Source: CAIXSC01 sp046349855 (GTDB taxonomy: Bacteria; Planctomycetota; Planctomycetia; Pirellulales; Pirellulaceae). From it: 64,000 bases of DNA. The position numbers and the translations under genes were made by a program. Positions 1-7,601 of the stretch are shown here, piece after piece (within the stretch, counting starts at the first letter, position 1; each line of letters opens with the position of its first letter). The notes below the pieces were generated by a model, which was given only the letters and a program-made list of their open reading frames with translations, did no database searches and was not told where the DNA came from. The stretch lies in assembly GCA_046349855.1 (NCBI GenBank), contig JAXMBM010000019.1, positions 1 to 64,000 on the forward strand. Direction: 5' to 3'.

Positions 1-1
1 G

Positions 2-898
2 TTGCTTCGGGAAGGGCCTTTCCGCGAACTGTGGATCCAGCCGGCGGCCGGCGATGCGGGCGGAGCGCTGGGAGTCGCGCTGTTCATCTGGCACCAGCTG
101 CTCGAAAACCCGCGGGTGGCCCACCGCGGCGACAGCCAACAGGGCTCGCTGCTCGGACCGCGGTATTCCGACGAGGAGATTGCCCGGTTCCTGGACGAAC
201 AGGGGGCCAGCTACCGGCGATTTGACAGCGACGAAGAGCTGTGCGAATTCGTGTCCGGGTTGCTGGCGGACGAACAGGTGGTGGGGTGGTTTCAGGGGCG
301 GATGGAGTTCGGTCCGCGAGCACTGGGCAGCCGCAGCATCCTGGGCGATGCCCGCAGCCGGTCGATGCAGTCGCAGATGAACCTGAAGATCAAGTTCCGC
401 GAGTCGTTTCGCCCGTTTGCACCTGCCGTCCTGCAGGATCATGTGTCGACGGTGTTCGACTGTCGGCCCGGGCAGCCGAGTCCTTACATGCTGCTGGTCG
501 CGCCGGTGCGCGAGGAACGGCGGCTGGCGCCAGCGCCGGGAGACGAGAAGCTGCGCGGCATCGACAAGCTCAAGACGATCCGTTCCGACGTGCCGGCCAT
601 CACGCACGTCGACTACTCGGCCCGCATTCAGACGGTCGATGCGGAACGTCATGGCCGGTACCATCGGCTGCTGGCGAATTTCCACCGTCGCACGGGCACG
701 CCCGTGATCATCAATACCAGTTTCAATGTGCGGGGCGAGCCGATCGTCTGCACGCCGGCCGAGGCCTACCGCTGCTTCCTGTCGACCCATATGGACGTGC
801 TGGTGCTGGAACGCTGCGTGCTGCTGAAACGCGACCAGCCGCAGGTGGCCGACGACGCCTCCCGGGAAGAATACCTGAAGAAATTCTCGCTCGACTGA
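2..898 (+). CDS. Carbamoyltransferase (NodU/CmcH type), C-terminal part, truncated by window start
   Basis: The reading frame is open to the left edge, so only about 298 C-terminal residues are visible. The fragment carries the conserved core of the carbamoyltransferase C-terminal domain: GRMEFGPRALGSRSIL at fragment residues 99-114, followed by KFRESFRPFAPAVL and, near the end, NTSFNVRGEPIV. In this family the enzyme transfers a carbamoyl group from carbamoyl phosphate through carbamoyl-adenylate to a hydroxyl on a sugar, antibiotic or toxin. The substrate here is unknown. The two small genes immediately downstream (SxtJ-like and DUF5989) are habitual partners of this enzyme, so the three probably form one operon. 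The stop is TGA at 896-898. Confidence 0.9.
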   Translation: MLREGPFRELWIQPAAGDAGGALGVALFIWHQLLENPRVAHRGDSQQGSLLGPRYSDEEIARFLDEQGASYRRFDSDEELCEFVSGLLADEQVVGWFQGRMEFGPRALGSRSILGDARSRSMQSQMNLKIKFRESFRPFAPAVLQDHVSTVFDCRPGQPSPYMLLVAPVREERRLAPAPGDEKLRGIDKLKTIRSDVPAITHVDYSARIQTVDAERHGRYHRLLANFHRRTGTPVIINTSFNVRGEPIVCTPAEAYRCFLSTHMDVLVLERCVLLKRDQPQVADDASREEYLKKFSLD

Positions 899-918
899 CG
901 CTCGGATACCGCGCTCCC

Positions 919-1329
919 ATGCTGACCATCAATCGTCATCCCGCACCGCGTGACCTGCGGATCTTCGGACTGCTGCTGGGCCTGTTCCTGCCGACGCTGG
1001 GATGGCTGGTCTGCCGGCGGCTTGGGGTCTCTCCGCCCTGGGGATGGCTGGCCGTGTTGAGTGCCCTGTCGATCACGGTGGCGGTGGCGGCTCCTCACCT
1101 GCTCCGCTGGCTGTATGTCGGCTGGATGACGGTCGTGTTTCCTCTGGGCTGGGTTGTCTCCCACGTGGTCCTGGCGATCGTGTACTTTACGGTGGTGACG
1201 CCGGTGGGTTGGACGATGCGGCTGTTAGGCAAGGATCCGCTCAACCGCCGGTTCGATCCGCAGGCGAAGACCTATTGGGTGCGCCGCACGCCGCGTGCGG
1301 ACCGCAAGAGTTACTTCCGGCCGTTTTGA
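919..1329 (+). CDS. SxtJ-like small membrane protein
   Basis: This 136-residue protein has three to four hydrophobic stretches (about residues 18-33, 43-58, 62-82 and 85-100) and ends in a basic tail rich in Arg, Lys, Tyr and Trp. The start at 919 lies 20 bases after the carbamoyltransferase stop and gives the usual short N-terminus before the first membrane span. SxtJ-family proteins are named after a saxitoxin cluster gene and are found next to NodU-type carbamoyltransferases in many bacteria. Their biochemical role is unknown. A function in anchoring or assisting the carbamoyltransferase at the membrane is inference from gene order only. Confidence 0.75.
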   Translation: MLTINRHPAPRDLRIFGLLLGLFLPTLGWLVCRRLGVSPPWGWLAVLSALSITVAVAAPHLLRWLYVGWMTVVFPLGWVVSHVVLAIVYFTVVTPVGWTMRLLGKDPLNRRFDPQAKTYWVRRTPRADRKSYFRPF

Positions 1330-1360
1330 TCCTTGTTGTTTTTCGCTTCGGAGGCTGAGC

Positions 1361-1585
1361 ATGGCCGAATCCACCTCGCGCGACGGTTCCGAGAACTCTG
1401 CCCGCTCGTTTGCCGCCGCGGCCCAGGACGAACCCGCGCCCGGGCTGCTGGCCGATTTCTGGGACTTTCTCCGCCACAACAAGAAGTGGTGGCTCACCCC
1501 GATCCTGCTGGCCCTGCTGCTGGTGGCTGCGCTGGTGTTTCTCAGCGCCTCGCCGTTGGCGCCGTTCATCTATCCCCTGTTCTGA
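1361..1585 (+). CDS. DUF5989 family small membrane protein
   Basis: A 74-residue protein with a hydrophilic first half and one membrane segment (about residues 47-66), preceded by the DUF5989 hallmark LADFWDFLRHNKKWWLTPI. It follows the SxtJ-like gene by 31 bases, and a Shine-Dalgarno-like GGAGG lies at 1350-1354. DUF5989 proteins recur downstream of carbamoyltransferase and SxtJ genes, supporting a three-gene unit. No enzymatic residues are evident. It may be a membrane adaptor for the carbamoyltransferase, which is inference. Confidence 0.75.
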   Translation: MAESTSRDGSENSARSFAAAAQDEPAPGLLADFWDFLRHNKKWWLTPILLALLLVAALVFLSASPLAPFIYPLF

Positions 1586-1591
1586 TCCCGA

Positions 1592-3145
1592 TCAGGGGAG
1601 TTGCGGGCGGCGCGGAGTGGTGCCGTCCGCTTCCACGGGGTACTGGGCCGCATGGCGTTCCAGGCTGGCGGTGAGTTCGCGCATCAAACGCTGCAGCTCG
1701 GCGGGCCGTGTGGCCGCCAGATTGGTCGACTCGTACGGATCGTCGCGCAGCTGAAACAGCTGGTAGTGTCCGTGCGCCGAGTTGGCGGTGGGAAAGTAGT
1801 GGTAGACGACCTTCCAGTCCTCCTGCCGAAAGACCGTGAAGTAGTCGCTCCGATGCGGCGCGTGCGGATAGTGCATGAGGAACTCCGAGCGGTGCGCCGG
1901 ATCGGATTGACCCGCTAACAGCCTGTCGAGACGTTGACCGTCCACAACGTGCCCCGTTGGCAGCGGCACGTCGGCCAGCGTCAGGAGGGTGGGGAACCAG
2001 TCGTAGACGGTGGCGAACTGCGTCTGGTAACGATCGGCGGGGATGGGCAGACGCTGTTGAGCCGGGTGCTGGGGCGCAGGTTGGGCCCAGGCAGCCAGAC
2101 AGGGTACTCGCATTCCCCCTTCATAATGCGAGCCCTTGCGACCGCGGAGCGGCGCGGAACTGGCCACGTCGTGCGGACCTCCCAGCGGAGCGTCCGAACC
2201 GTTGTCCCCCAAAAACACCACCAGCGTGTTCTCGGCGACCCCCAGTTTCTCGAGGTGATCGAGCAGATCGCCGAGCGACTTGTCCATGCCTTCGATCAGC
2301 GTGGCAAAGGCCTGCGCCGCGGCGGGCCGTCCCGAGTTTACGTAGTGCGCCGCGAACCGCGGATCGGACTGGAACGGAGCGTGTACGGCATAGTGCGCGA
2401 AGTAGAGGAAGAAGGGGTGTTGAGTCCGTACGGCGTCCGACACGTGCTGCAGTGCTTGCTGCGTCAGGGCCTCGGTGAGAAACGTCTCCGTCCCGTGATA
2501 CGGTTCCAAATGAGGCACGCCGTGCGTGACTTTCTTGGCCGCATTGCCGTAGGCCTGCTGTCCGTAGTAGCTGCCGGGCTGGCCGATCGAGGAGCCTCCC
2601 ACGGTGATGTCAAAGCCGACATTCCGCGGATCCGCTCCTTCACTCCCCCGCGGCCCCAGGTGTCCCTTGCCGATGTGGATCGTTCGGTAACCGGCACCGC
2701 GGAGCAGCGCTGGGAGGGTGACACTGCGCCGCGTCAGGCCCTGCCAATTCCAGTCGGGCGGCCCGGAAGGGCCTCGATTGTTCTGGTCGGGTTGGATCCA
2801 GTTGGTCGTGTGATGCCGGGCCGCATTCTGCCCCGTGAGCAGCGAGACGCGGGTCGGCGAGCAGACACTCATCGCATAGAAGCTGCCAAAGCGGACACCC
2901 CGCCGCGCCAGCCGCTCCATCTGCGGCGTGCGGTAGAAGTCGTTGAGCGGATGACGCTGCGGCTGGCCATGAGCATCAGGCAGGAGGGGTACCGACGTAT
3001 CCATCACCCCCATGTCGTCCACCAGCACGATCACCAGATTGGGACGCGCCGGCCCCTCCGCGGCCAGCCCTCCGAGCGGCAACAGACTCACGAGCACCGT
3101 GAGCCAGAGGGAGTGGAAGCCGCCAAGTCGCAGGTCCGCCAGCAT
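1592..3145 (-). CDS. Secreted sulfatase (arylsulfatase A family)
   Basis: The 517-residue enzyme hydrolyses sulfate esters, probably on polysaccharides, outside the cytoplasm. An N-terminal signal peptide (about residues 1-29, ending ...GGLAAEG) is followed by the metal-binding VLVDDMG and the sulfatase signature CSPTR at residues 95-99. The Cys there is the residue oxidised to formylglycine. A second metal site is seen as FLGDNGSD. The start at 3145 is preferred over 3178 because GAGGAG sits six bases upstream and the signal peptide then begins directly. The C-terminal half holds the usual smaller sulfatase subdomain. Activity requires a formylglycine-generating enzyme; only a broken FGE-like fragment is present in this window (5143-5448). 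Sulfatases are highly expanded in planctomycetes. Confidence 0.92.
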   Translation of the reverse strand: MLADLRLGGFHSLWLTVLVSLLPLGGLAAEGPARPNLVIVLVDDMGVMDTSVPLLPDAHGQPQRHPLNDFYRTPQMERLARRGVRFGSFYAMSVCSPTRVSLLTGQNAARHHTTNWIQPDQNNRGPSGPPDWNWQGLTRRSVTLPALLRGAGYRTIHIGKGHLGPRGSEGADPRNVGFDITVGGSSIGQPGSYYGQQAYGNAAKKVTHGVPHLEPYHGTETFLTEALTQQALQHVSDAVRTQHPFFLYFAHYAVHAPFQSDPRFAAHYVNSGRPAAAQAFATLIEGMDKSLGDLLDHLEKLGVAENTLVVFLGDNGSDAPLGGPHDVASSAPLRGRKGSHYEGGMRVPCLAAWAQPAPQHPAQQRLPIPADRYQTQFATVYDWFPTLLTLADVPLPTGHVVDGQRLDRLLAGQSDPAHRSEFLMHYPHAPHRSDYFTVFRQEDWKVVYHYFPTANSAHGHYQLFQLRDDPYESTNLAATRPAELQRLMRELTASLERHAAQYPVEADGTTPRRPQLP

Positions 3146-3280
3146 GTCGATCTCCTCGGGAAGCAGTCCGGCCCGCACCTGGCAGCCGAACCATGCGACC
3201 GTTTCCGCCGCGACGGTTCATCGAGTACGCTACAGCCGTAGTGTAGCCCCCGGGCCTGTCGTGGTGGACGGGCCGTTGCT

Positions 3281-3958
3281 GTGCGGAGGACCGTGGTGGA
3301 TTTCGTAGCGCTGAAGCTCACCGTGCAGTTGGCCGGCGCGACCACCGTCATTCTCGGAGTCGTGGGGGTGCCGCTGGCCTATTGGCTCGCGCAGTCACGC
3401 TGGCGCGGCAAGTTTCTCGTGGAATCGGTCATCACGCTGCCGCTGGTGCTGCCGCCGACGGTGCTTGGTTTCTATCTCCTGCTGGCACTGGGGCCGCGTA
3501 GTCCGATCGGGAAGCTCTGGGATGGACTGGTGGGGAGTCCCCTGCCGTTCTCGTTCCCCGGAATTCTGCTGGCCTCGCTGATAGCCAATCTGCCGTTTGC
3601 CGTACGTCCCTTCCTGGCTGCCTTTGTCGGGCTCAACCGGCGGTGGCTCGAAGCCTCGTGGTGCCTGGGGGAGTCGTATGGACGGACTTTCTGGCGCGTG
3701 ACGTTGCCGGTCTGCTGGCCTGGCATCCTGTCGGGGCTTGTCCTGACGTTCGCCCACAGCGTGGGTGAGTTCGGCGTGGTCCTGATGGTGGGAGGGAACA
3801 TTCCCGAAGTGACTCGGACCCTCTCGATCTCGCTGTATGACGACGTCCAGGCGCTGGACTATGGAGCCGCCCAGCGCACGGCGGCCGGGCTGCTGGCGTT
3901 TTCCCTGCTGGTCCTCTGCTCGACGCACCTGCTGGGCCGACGTGGAATGCCGCTATGA
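3281..3958 (+). CDS. modB: Molybdate ABC transporter permease ModB
   Basis: A 225-residue inner-membrane permease with about five hydrophobic segments. The ModB-typical LPLVLPPTVLGFYLL lies at residues 53-67, and the cytoplasmic EAA loop (EASWCLGESYGRTFWRVTLP) at 124-143 docks with the ATPase. The reading frame begins at GTG 3281; GTG at 3293 is an alternative. It overlaps modC by four bases (ATGA), indicating translational coupling. It would pass molybdate (or tungstate) across the membrane. The usual periplasmic binding protein gene modA is absent from both sides, which is unusual for this transporter. Confidence 0.9.
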   Translation: MRRTVVDFVALKLTVQLAGATTVILGVVGVPLAYWLAQSRWRGKFLVESVITLPLVLPPTVLGFYLLLALGPRSPIGKLWDGLVGSPLPFSFPGILLASLIANLPFAVRPFLAAFVGLNRRWLEASWCLGESYGRTFWRVTLPVCWPGILSGLVLTFAHSVGEFGVVLMVGGNIPEVTRTLSISLYDDVQALDYGAAQRTAAGLLAFSLLVLCSTHLLGRRGMPL

Positions 3959-5052
3959 GCGTCGAACTGGTGGCCGAGTTCTCCAAGACCTATCCTCGGG
4001 GTCCTACGATCCAGGCCGTGCTGTGCATGCCGGCGGAAAGGTTTCACGTCGCCGTGCTCTTCGGCCCCTCGGGTTGCGGCAAATCGACCGTGCTGCGGTG
4101 CCTCGCCGGATTGGAGCGGCCCGAGGCGGGATACATTGCCTGCGGTGCGGATCGGTGGTTCGACGCCGCGCACCGCACCCATCGCTCGCCGCAACAGCGC
4201 GATGTGGGCTTCCTGTTCCAGGATTACGCCCTGTTTCCTCACCTGACGGTCGCCGAAAACATCGGTTACGGATTGAGCCGCTGGAGCCGGGGAGAGCGGG
4301 AACAGCGCGTCGCCGCCATGTTGGCGCGGTTTCAGTTGGCCGATCTGGCCGAGCGATATCCGCATCAGGTCTCGGGGGGACAGCAGCAGCGCGTGGCGCT
4401 GGCACGCGTCCTGGCGCGACGGCCTCGACTGCTGCTGCTCGACGAACCCCTCTCCGCGCTCGACGCCTCCCTCCGTGACTCCCTGCGCGGAGAACTCCGC
4501 CGCCTGCTCGCCGAATTCGCTCTGCCCGTCGTGCTGGTCACGCACGACCGTCACGAAGCCCTGGCGCTGGGCGACCAGCTGATCGTGATGAACGCGGGAC
4601 GCGTCCTACAGCAGGACCGGATCGACCGCGTTTTCAGCCACCCCAGCGATCACGTGGTAGCGCAGATCGTCGGGATCGAGACGATTGTTCCCGGTCAGGT
4701 GCTCGCGGTGCATGCTGGCATGGCCACGGTCGACGTGGCCGGCACGACCTTGACCGCCGTGGCGCCCCGCGAATCTTCTCCCCAGGTTTACGTCTGTTTG
4801 AAGGCCGAGGACGTGGTGCTGGGCGGCGATCCGGCAGTCCCGCTGAGTATCCGCAATCAGTTCTCGGCGACCGTCAAGTGGCTGACGCCGGAGGGGCCCC
4901 TGGTGCGCGTCGGACTGGACGCGGGCTTTGAACTGTCGTCGCTCGTCACGCGTCAGAGCTGCCTGGACATGGCGCTGGAGGCGGGCCAGCGCGTACCGGT
5001 GGCCATCAAAGCCTCCGCCATCCACCTGATCCCCCGCACAGGCACCCGTTGA
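3955..5052 (+). CDS. modC: Molybdate ABC transporter ATP-binding protein ModC
   Basis: This 365-residue ATPase has Walker A GPSGCGKST at residues 37-45, the Q-loop FLFQDY around 87-91, the signature VSGGQQQR at 139-146 and Walker B LLLLDEP at 159-165, followed by the H-loop VTHD. After about residue 230 a TOBE/Mop-like molybdate-binding domain follows, as in ModC. It energises ModB with which it overlaps by four bases. Substrate assignment rests on ModB similarity and the C-terminal domain; the related sulfate and tungstate importers are alternatives. The absence of modA nearby means the binding protein would have to be encoded elsewhere. Confidence 0.9.
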   Translation: MSVELVAEFSKTYPRGPTIQAVLCMPAERFHVAVLFGPSGCGKSTVLRCLAGLERPEAGYIACGADRWFDAAHRTHRSPQQRDVGFLFQDYALFPHLTVAENIGYGLSRWSRGEREQRVAAMLARFQLADLAERYPHQVSGGQQQRVALARVLARRPRLLLLDEPLSALDASLRDSLRGELRRLLAEFALPVVLVTHDRHEALALGDQLIVMNAGRVLQQDRIDRVFSHPSDHVVAQIVGIETIVPGQVLAVHAGMATVDVAGTTLTAVAPRESSPQVYVCLKAEDVVLGGDPAVPLSIRNQFSATVKWLTPEGPLVRVGLDAGFELSSLVTRQSCLDMALEAGQRVPVAIKASAIHLIPRTGTR

Positions 5053-5142
5053 CGCGTTCGCTTTACTGCCGCCCGATAACGCTTCGGCGGGCAACTCCGT
5101 GCATACCGTTAGTGAGGACTTGCGGAACGCAGCTGGGCTCGG

Positions 5143-5448
5143 TCAAGTCACCACGATCCGCAGACCGTAAACGGGGTTGGCCACCCGATGCGAATAGCCG
5201 TACCGAGCGGCCGACCGACAATCTTCGGGCGGTGAGGCCCAGCAGCCTCCACGCATCCAGCAGCCCATCCTGTGTGGCGCGCCATACGTGTCTGAGCAGA
5301 ACTCCCAGACATTGCCATGCATGTCGAACAGTCCCCAGGGATTCGGCGGAAACTTACCTACCGGCGTGGTTTGCCCGCGATGGAGTCCCGGTCGGCCCGC
5401 TCCGTAGACGCGCTGAGCTTGGTAGTTGGCGAGCGTGGCGTCTCGCCG
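5143..5448 (-). pseudogene. Remnant of a formylglycine-generating-enzyme-like (FGE/SUMF1) gene, C-terminal part
   Basis: Reading the minus strand from 5448 to a TGA at 5143-5145 gives about 101 residues that match the end of an FGE-sulfatase domain: QTTPVGKFPPNPWGLFDMHG, then NVWEFCSD, MRGGCW, a Cys-Arg-Ser-Ala-Ala-Arg block and the terminal YGLRIVVT. These correspond to the family blocks PNPWGLYDMHGNVWEW, RGGSW, CRSAxR and GFRVV. There is no start codon or N-terminal two-thirds of the domain. Upstream, the frame runs into an unrelated ankyrin-like sequence in another frame. It is best read as a decayed or deleted copy of a gene of the kind that activates sulfatases or modifies other targets. 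Confidence 0.75.
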
Positions 5449-5540
5449 GAAGCGTTTCGCTCGTGCGCGCTGGCACCTGCCGCCAGTAAACGCTGCACGG
5501 CGGCAACATCACCCGTCTCGACGGCTTCGTGGAGACTCAT
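5358..5540 (-). pseudogene. Ankyrin-repeat gene start, fused out of frame to the FGE remnant
   Basis: From ATG at 5540 the minus strand encodes MSLHEAVETGDVAAVQRLLA followed by AGASAHERNASGETPR, a good match to the first ankyrin repeat consensus (LHEAAxxGDxxAVxxLLxAGAD). After about 36 residues the similarity stops and the frame ends at 5358 inside the FGE-like fragment, which is read in a different frame. The 60-residue product would be a broken ankyrin protein. A deletion joining an ankyrin gene and an FGE gene explains the junction near 5430-5450. Confidence 0.6.
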
Positions 5541-5885
5541 GGCTCGCCCTCGCAAATAATGTGGACCGATCGGCCGCAGGAACGCCCCGATCCGCCGATC
5601 GATCGTCGGACTCCTTACTCAGGATATCCCGAATCATCGGGATGCTGCGACAGCCGTTCGGGGGGGGGCGTGCGGGCGCAAGGATTGCACCGGACCAGCC
5701 GGATGTCGCGGGTGACTCGAAAACCGGGAGTCCGGTCCTGCCACGTGGCAAGTAGCGCTGGATCGCAAGCCGCGCCGAACCGCAAGAAACGTCGGATCGC
5801 GAGACCGGGCTGAGAAGTTGCCTCCGTGGCAAGGCCGCACGGATGTGCCTGCCGTCGCCAGCGGGGCGCCATGAAAGAACTCGAG
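5541..5885. other. Intergenic stretch without a recognisable gene
   Basis: About 345 bases between the ankyrin remnant and the tRNA gene. I see no convincing reading frame. It contains a small perfect hairpin (5626-5643, seven-base stem, four-base loop) without a T-run and a run of nine G near 5660. It may be eroded sequence belonging to the neighbouring remnants. Confidence 0.5.
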
Positions 5886-5958
5886 TACCCCCTAGGGGAG
5901 TCGAACCCCTGTTGCCGGACTGAGAACCCGGAGTCCTAGGCCACTAGACGAAGGGGGC
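5886..5958 (-). tRNA. tRNA-Glu (CTC anticodon)
   Basis: The minus strand folds into a standard 73-base cloverleaf. The acceptor arm is GCCCCCT paired with AGGGGGT plus discriminator A. The D-arm contains AGTGGCCTAGGAC, the anticodon stem is CCGGG/TCCGG with loop TTCTCAG giving anticodon CTC, and the T-arm is AGGGG-TTCGACT-CCCCT. The layout aligns closely with E. coli tRNA-Glu. The 3' CCA is not encoded. It lies 48 bases downstream of the kinase gene on the same strand. Confidence 0.95.
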
Positions 5959-6006
5959 AGCCAACGTGGACGAGTCGTATTCTGCCACGAGTCGACGGGA
6001 AGTCAA

Positions 6007-7581
6007 CTACCCTCCCTGCTGGTCGCGGAGCATCTGGTCGAAGGCGGGGCGCAGGCTTTTGTTCAGCTGCTGTCGGAGTTGCGCCTGGACCGAATCGGGG
6101 AGGCGGCCGAGCAGCGGCAGGAGACGGGCCAGCAGCGATTCGGCTGCTGCACGCTGGCCGCGCAGATCCAGGATGTTGGCGCGGCCGATCAAGCCACTGG
6201 CGGCAAACACGGCATCGGTCTGCGGGTTCGACTGGGCCAGTTGACTGTACACCGCTTCCGCCGCCGCCAGGTCGTTGCGCTGCAGGTAGGCTTCGCCCAA
6301 CTGCTGACGAGCCCGGTTGACGTAGTAGCCATTCAGCGGATCGGCCCCCTCCGGAAAGTGTTCCTCGACGCTCCGGTACGCCTCGATGGTCCCCTCCTGC
6401 ATGGCATGAAAGAACTGATCCTTGGCGGTCAACTTGACCTCGATGCGCCGCAGCGGCGCCGGTGCGGTCACGTCGAACAGCGAGCGGGGGCGCGTCCACC
6501 ACGCCACGGCCATGCCGGCTCCCAACGCCAGGATCACGGCCGCTCCGACCGCCAGCCAGCCGCGGCGAGGGGAGCGGGGGCGCGGTGTCTGCAGCATCAC
6601 CGTGGCGAGGCGCCGCGTGACAGCGGCTCGCTCCGGCGCCAGATCGGCCAGCGGTGCGGCAAAGTCTTCGTCGAGCCCTTCGGTCCATTCGTCGTCGCCG
6701 CCCTCGCGACCCACCAGGCTCCGCAGTTCCCGCAGCAGTTCGGCCGGCTGGCTGTACCGCTGGTCCGGTTTCTTGGCGAGCAGGCGGTAGACGACGTGGC
6801 ACAGCGCCGGTGGCACATCGGGGCGCAGGGACTCGATGCGCGGCGGTTCGTTCCGCAGGTGCTGAACGGCGATGGCGAGGGCCGTGTCACCTTCGAACGG
6901 AGGACGCCCCGTCAGCATGTGGAAGGCGGTGGCGCCGAGCGAATACAGGTCGCTGCGCGGATCGACCACTCGCCCCTCGACCTGTTCGGGACTCATGTAC
7001 AGCGGCGTGCCCAGAGCGATGCCCTCCTGCGTGAGGTGCAACGCCTGCTCGGAGGTGTTCACTCGGGCCAGCCCAAAGTCGGCGACCTTCACCTCGCCGG
7101 ATTGGGCAATCAAGATATTCTCGGGCTTGATGTCGCGATGGACGATGCCGGCCTGGGCCGCCTTCTGCAGCGCGGCCGCGACCTGGCGGAGCACACTGAC
7201 GGTCTGCGTGGGGGTGAGAGGTCCCCGCCGCTGGATTAATTGCCGCAGGTTCTGACCTTTGACGTATTCCTGAGCAATAAAGTGCACGCCATCGCGCACG
7301 CCTACCTCGTAGATCTGCACGATGTTGGCATGCACCAGGGCGGCCGCCGCTCGGGCCTCATTTTGAAAGCGGCGGATGTACGCCTGATCTTCAGCCAGTC
7401 TTCCCAGCAGGACCTTCAGAGCGACCCGGCGACCCAGCGATCGCTGTTCGGCCAGGTAAACCTCGGCCATTCCCCCCCGACCCAGGCGGTGCCCGATGTG
7501 ATAGTCGCCCAGGTCGTGCCCCGACAGATCGCGCCCCGCGACCTGGGATACCTCGTATTCGGGGCGCTCGCCGGAAGACAT
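6007..7581 (-). CDS. Membrane-anchored Ser/Thr protein kinase (PknB-like) with TPR-like extracellular tail
   Basis: The 524-residue protein has a complete Hanks-type kinase domain: glycine loop LGRGGMAEVYLAE (residues 33-45), the ATP-binding Lys at 56 in VALKVL, catalytic HRDIKPEN at 148-155, DFGLA at 168-172 and the activation-segment GTPLYMSPEQ. A single membrane helix lies at 341-362. The following 160 residues are helical and contain tetratricopeptide-like segments (for example QQLGEAYLQRNDLAAAEAVY), probably outside the cytoplasmic membrane. This is the usual planctomycete receptor-kinase plan. The substrate is unknown; it stands alone, with the tRNA downstream and larE upstream on the same strand. 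Confidence 0.9.
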   Translation of the reverse strand: MSSGERPEYEVSQVAGRDLSGHDLGDYHIGHRLGRGGMAEVYLAEQRSLGRRVALKVLLGRLAEDQAYIRRFQNEARAAAALVHANIVQIYEVGVRDGVHFIAQEYVKGQNLRQLIQRRGPLTPTQTVSVLRQVAAALQKAAQAGIVHRDIKPENILIAQSGEVKVADFGLARVNTSEQALHLTQEGIALGTPLYMSPEQVEGRVVDPRSDLYSLGATAFHMLTGRPPFEGDTALAIAVQHLRNEPPRIESLRPDVPPALCHVVYRLLAKKPDQRYSQPAELLRELRSLVGREGGDDEWTEGLDEDFAAPLADLAPERAAVTRRLATVMLQTPRPRSPRRGWLAVGAAVILALGAGMAVAWWTRPRSLFDVTAPAPLRRIEVKLTAKDQFFHAMQEGTIEAYRSVEEHFPEGADPLNGYYVNRARQQLGEAYLQRNDLAAAEAVYSQLAQSNPQTDAVFAASGLIGRANILDLRGQRAAAESLLARLLPLLGRLPDSVQAQLRQQLNKSLRPAFDQMLRDQQGG

Positions 7582-7601
7582 GCCTCAACACCTCACGGAC
7601 G

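Noticed and set aside
5626..5643. Short perfect hairpin as a terminator
   Set aside because: Only seven pairs and no T-run on either strand.
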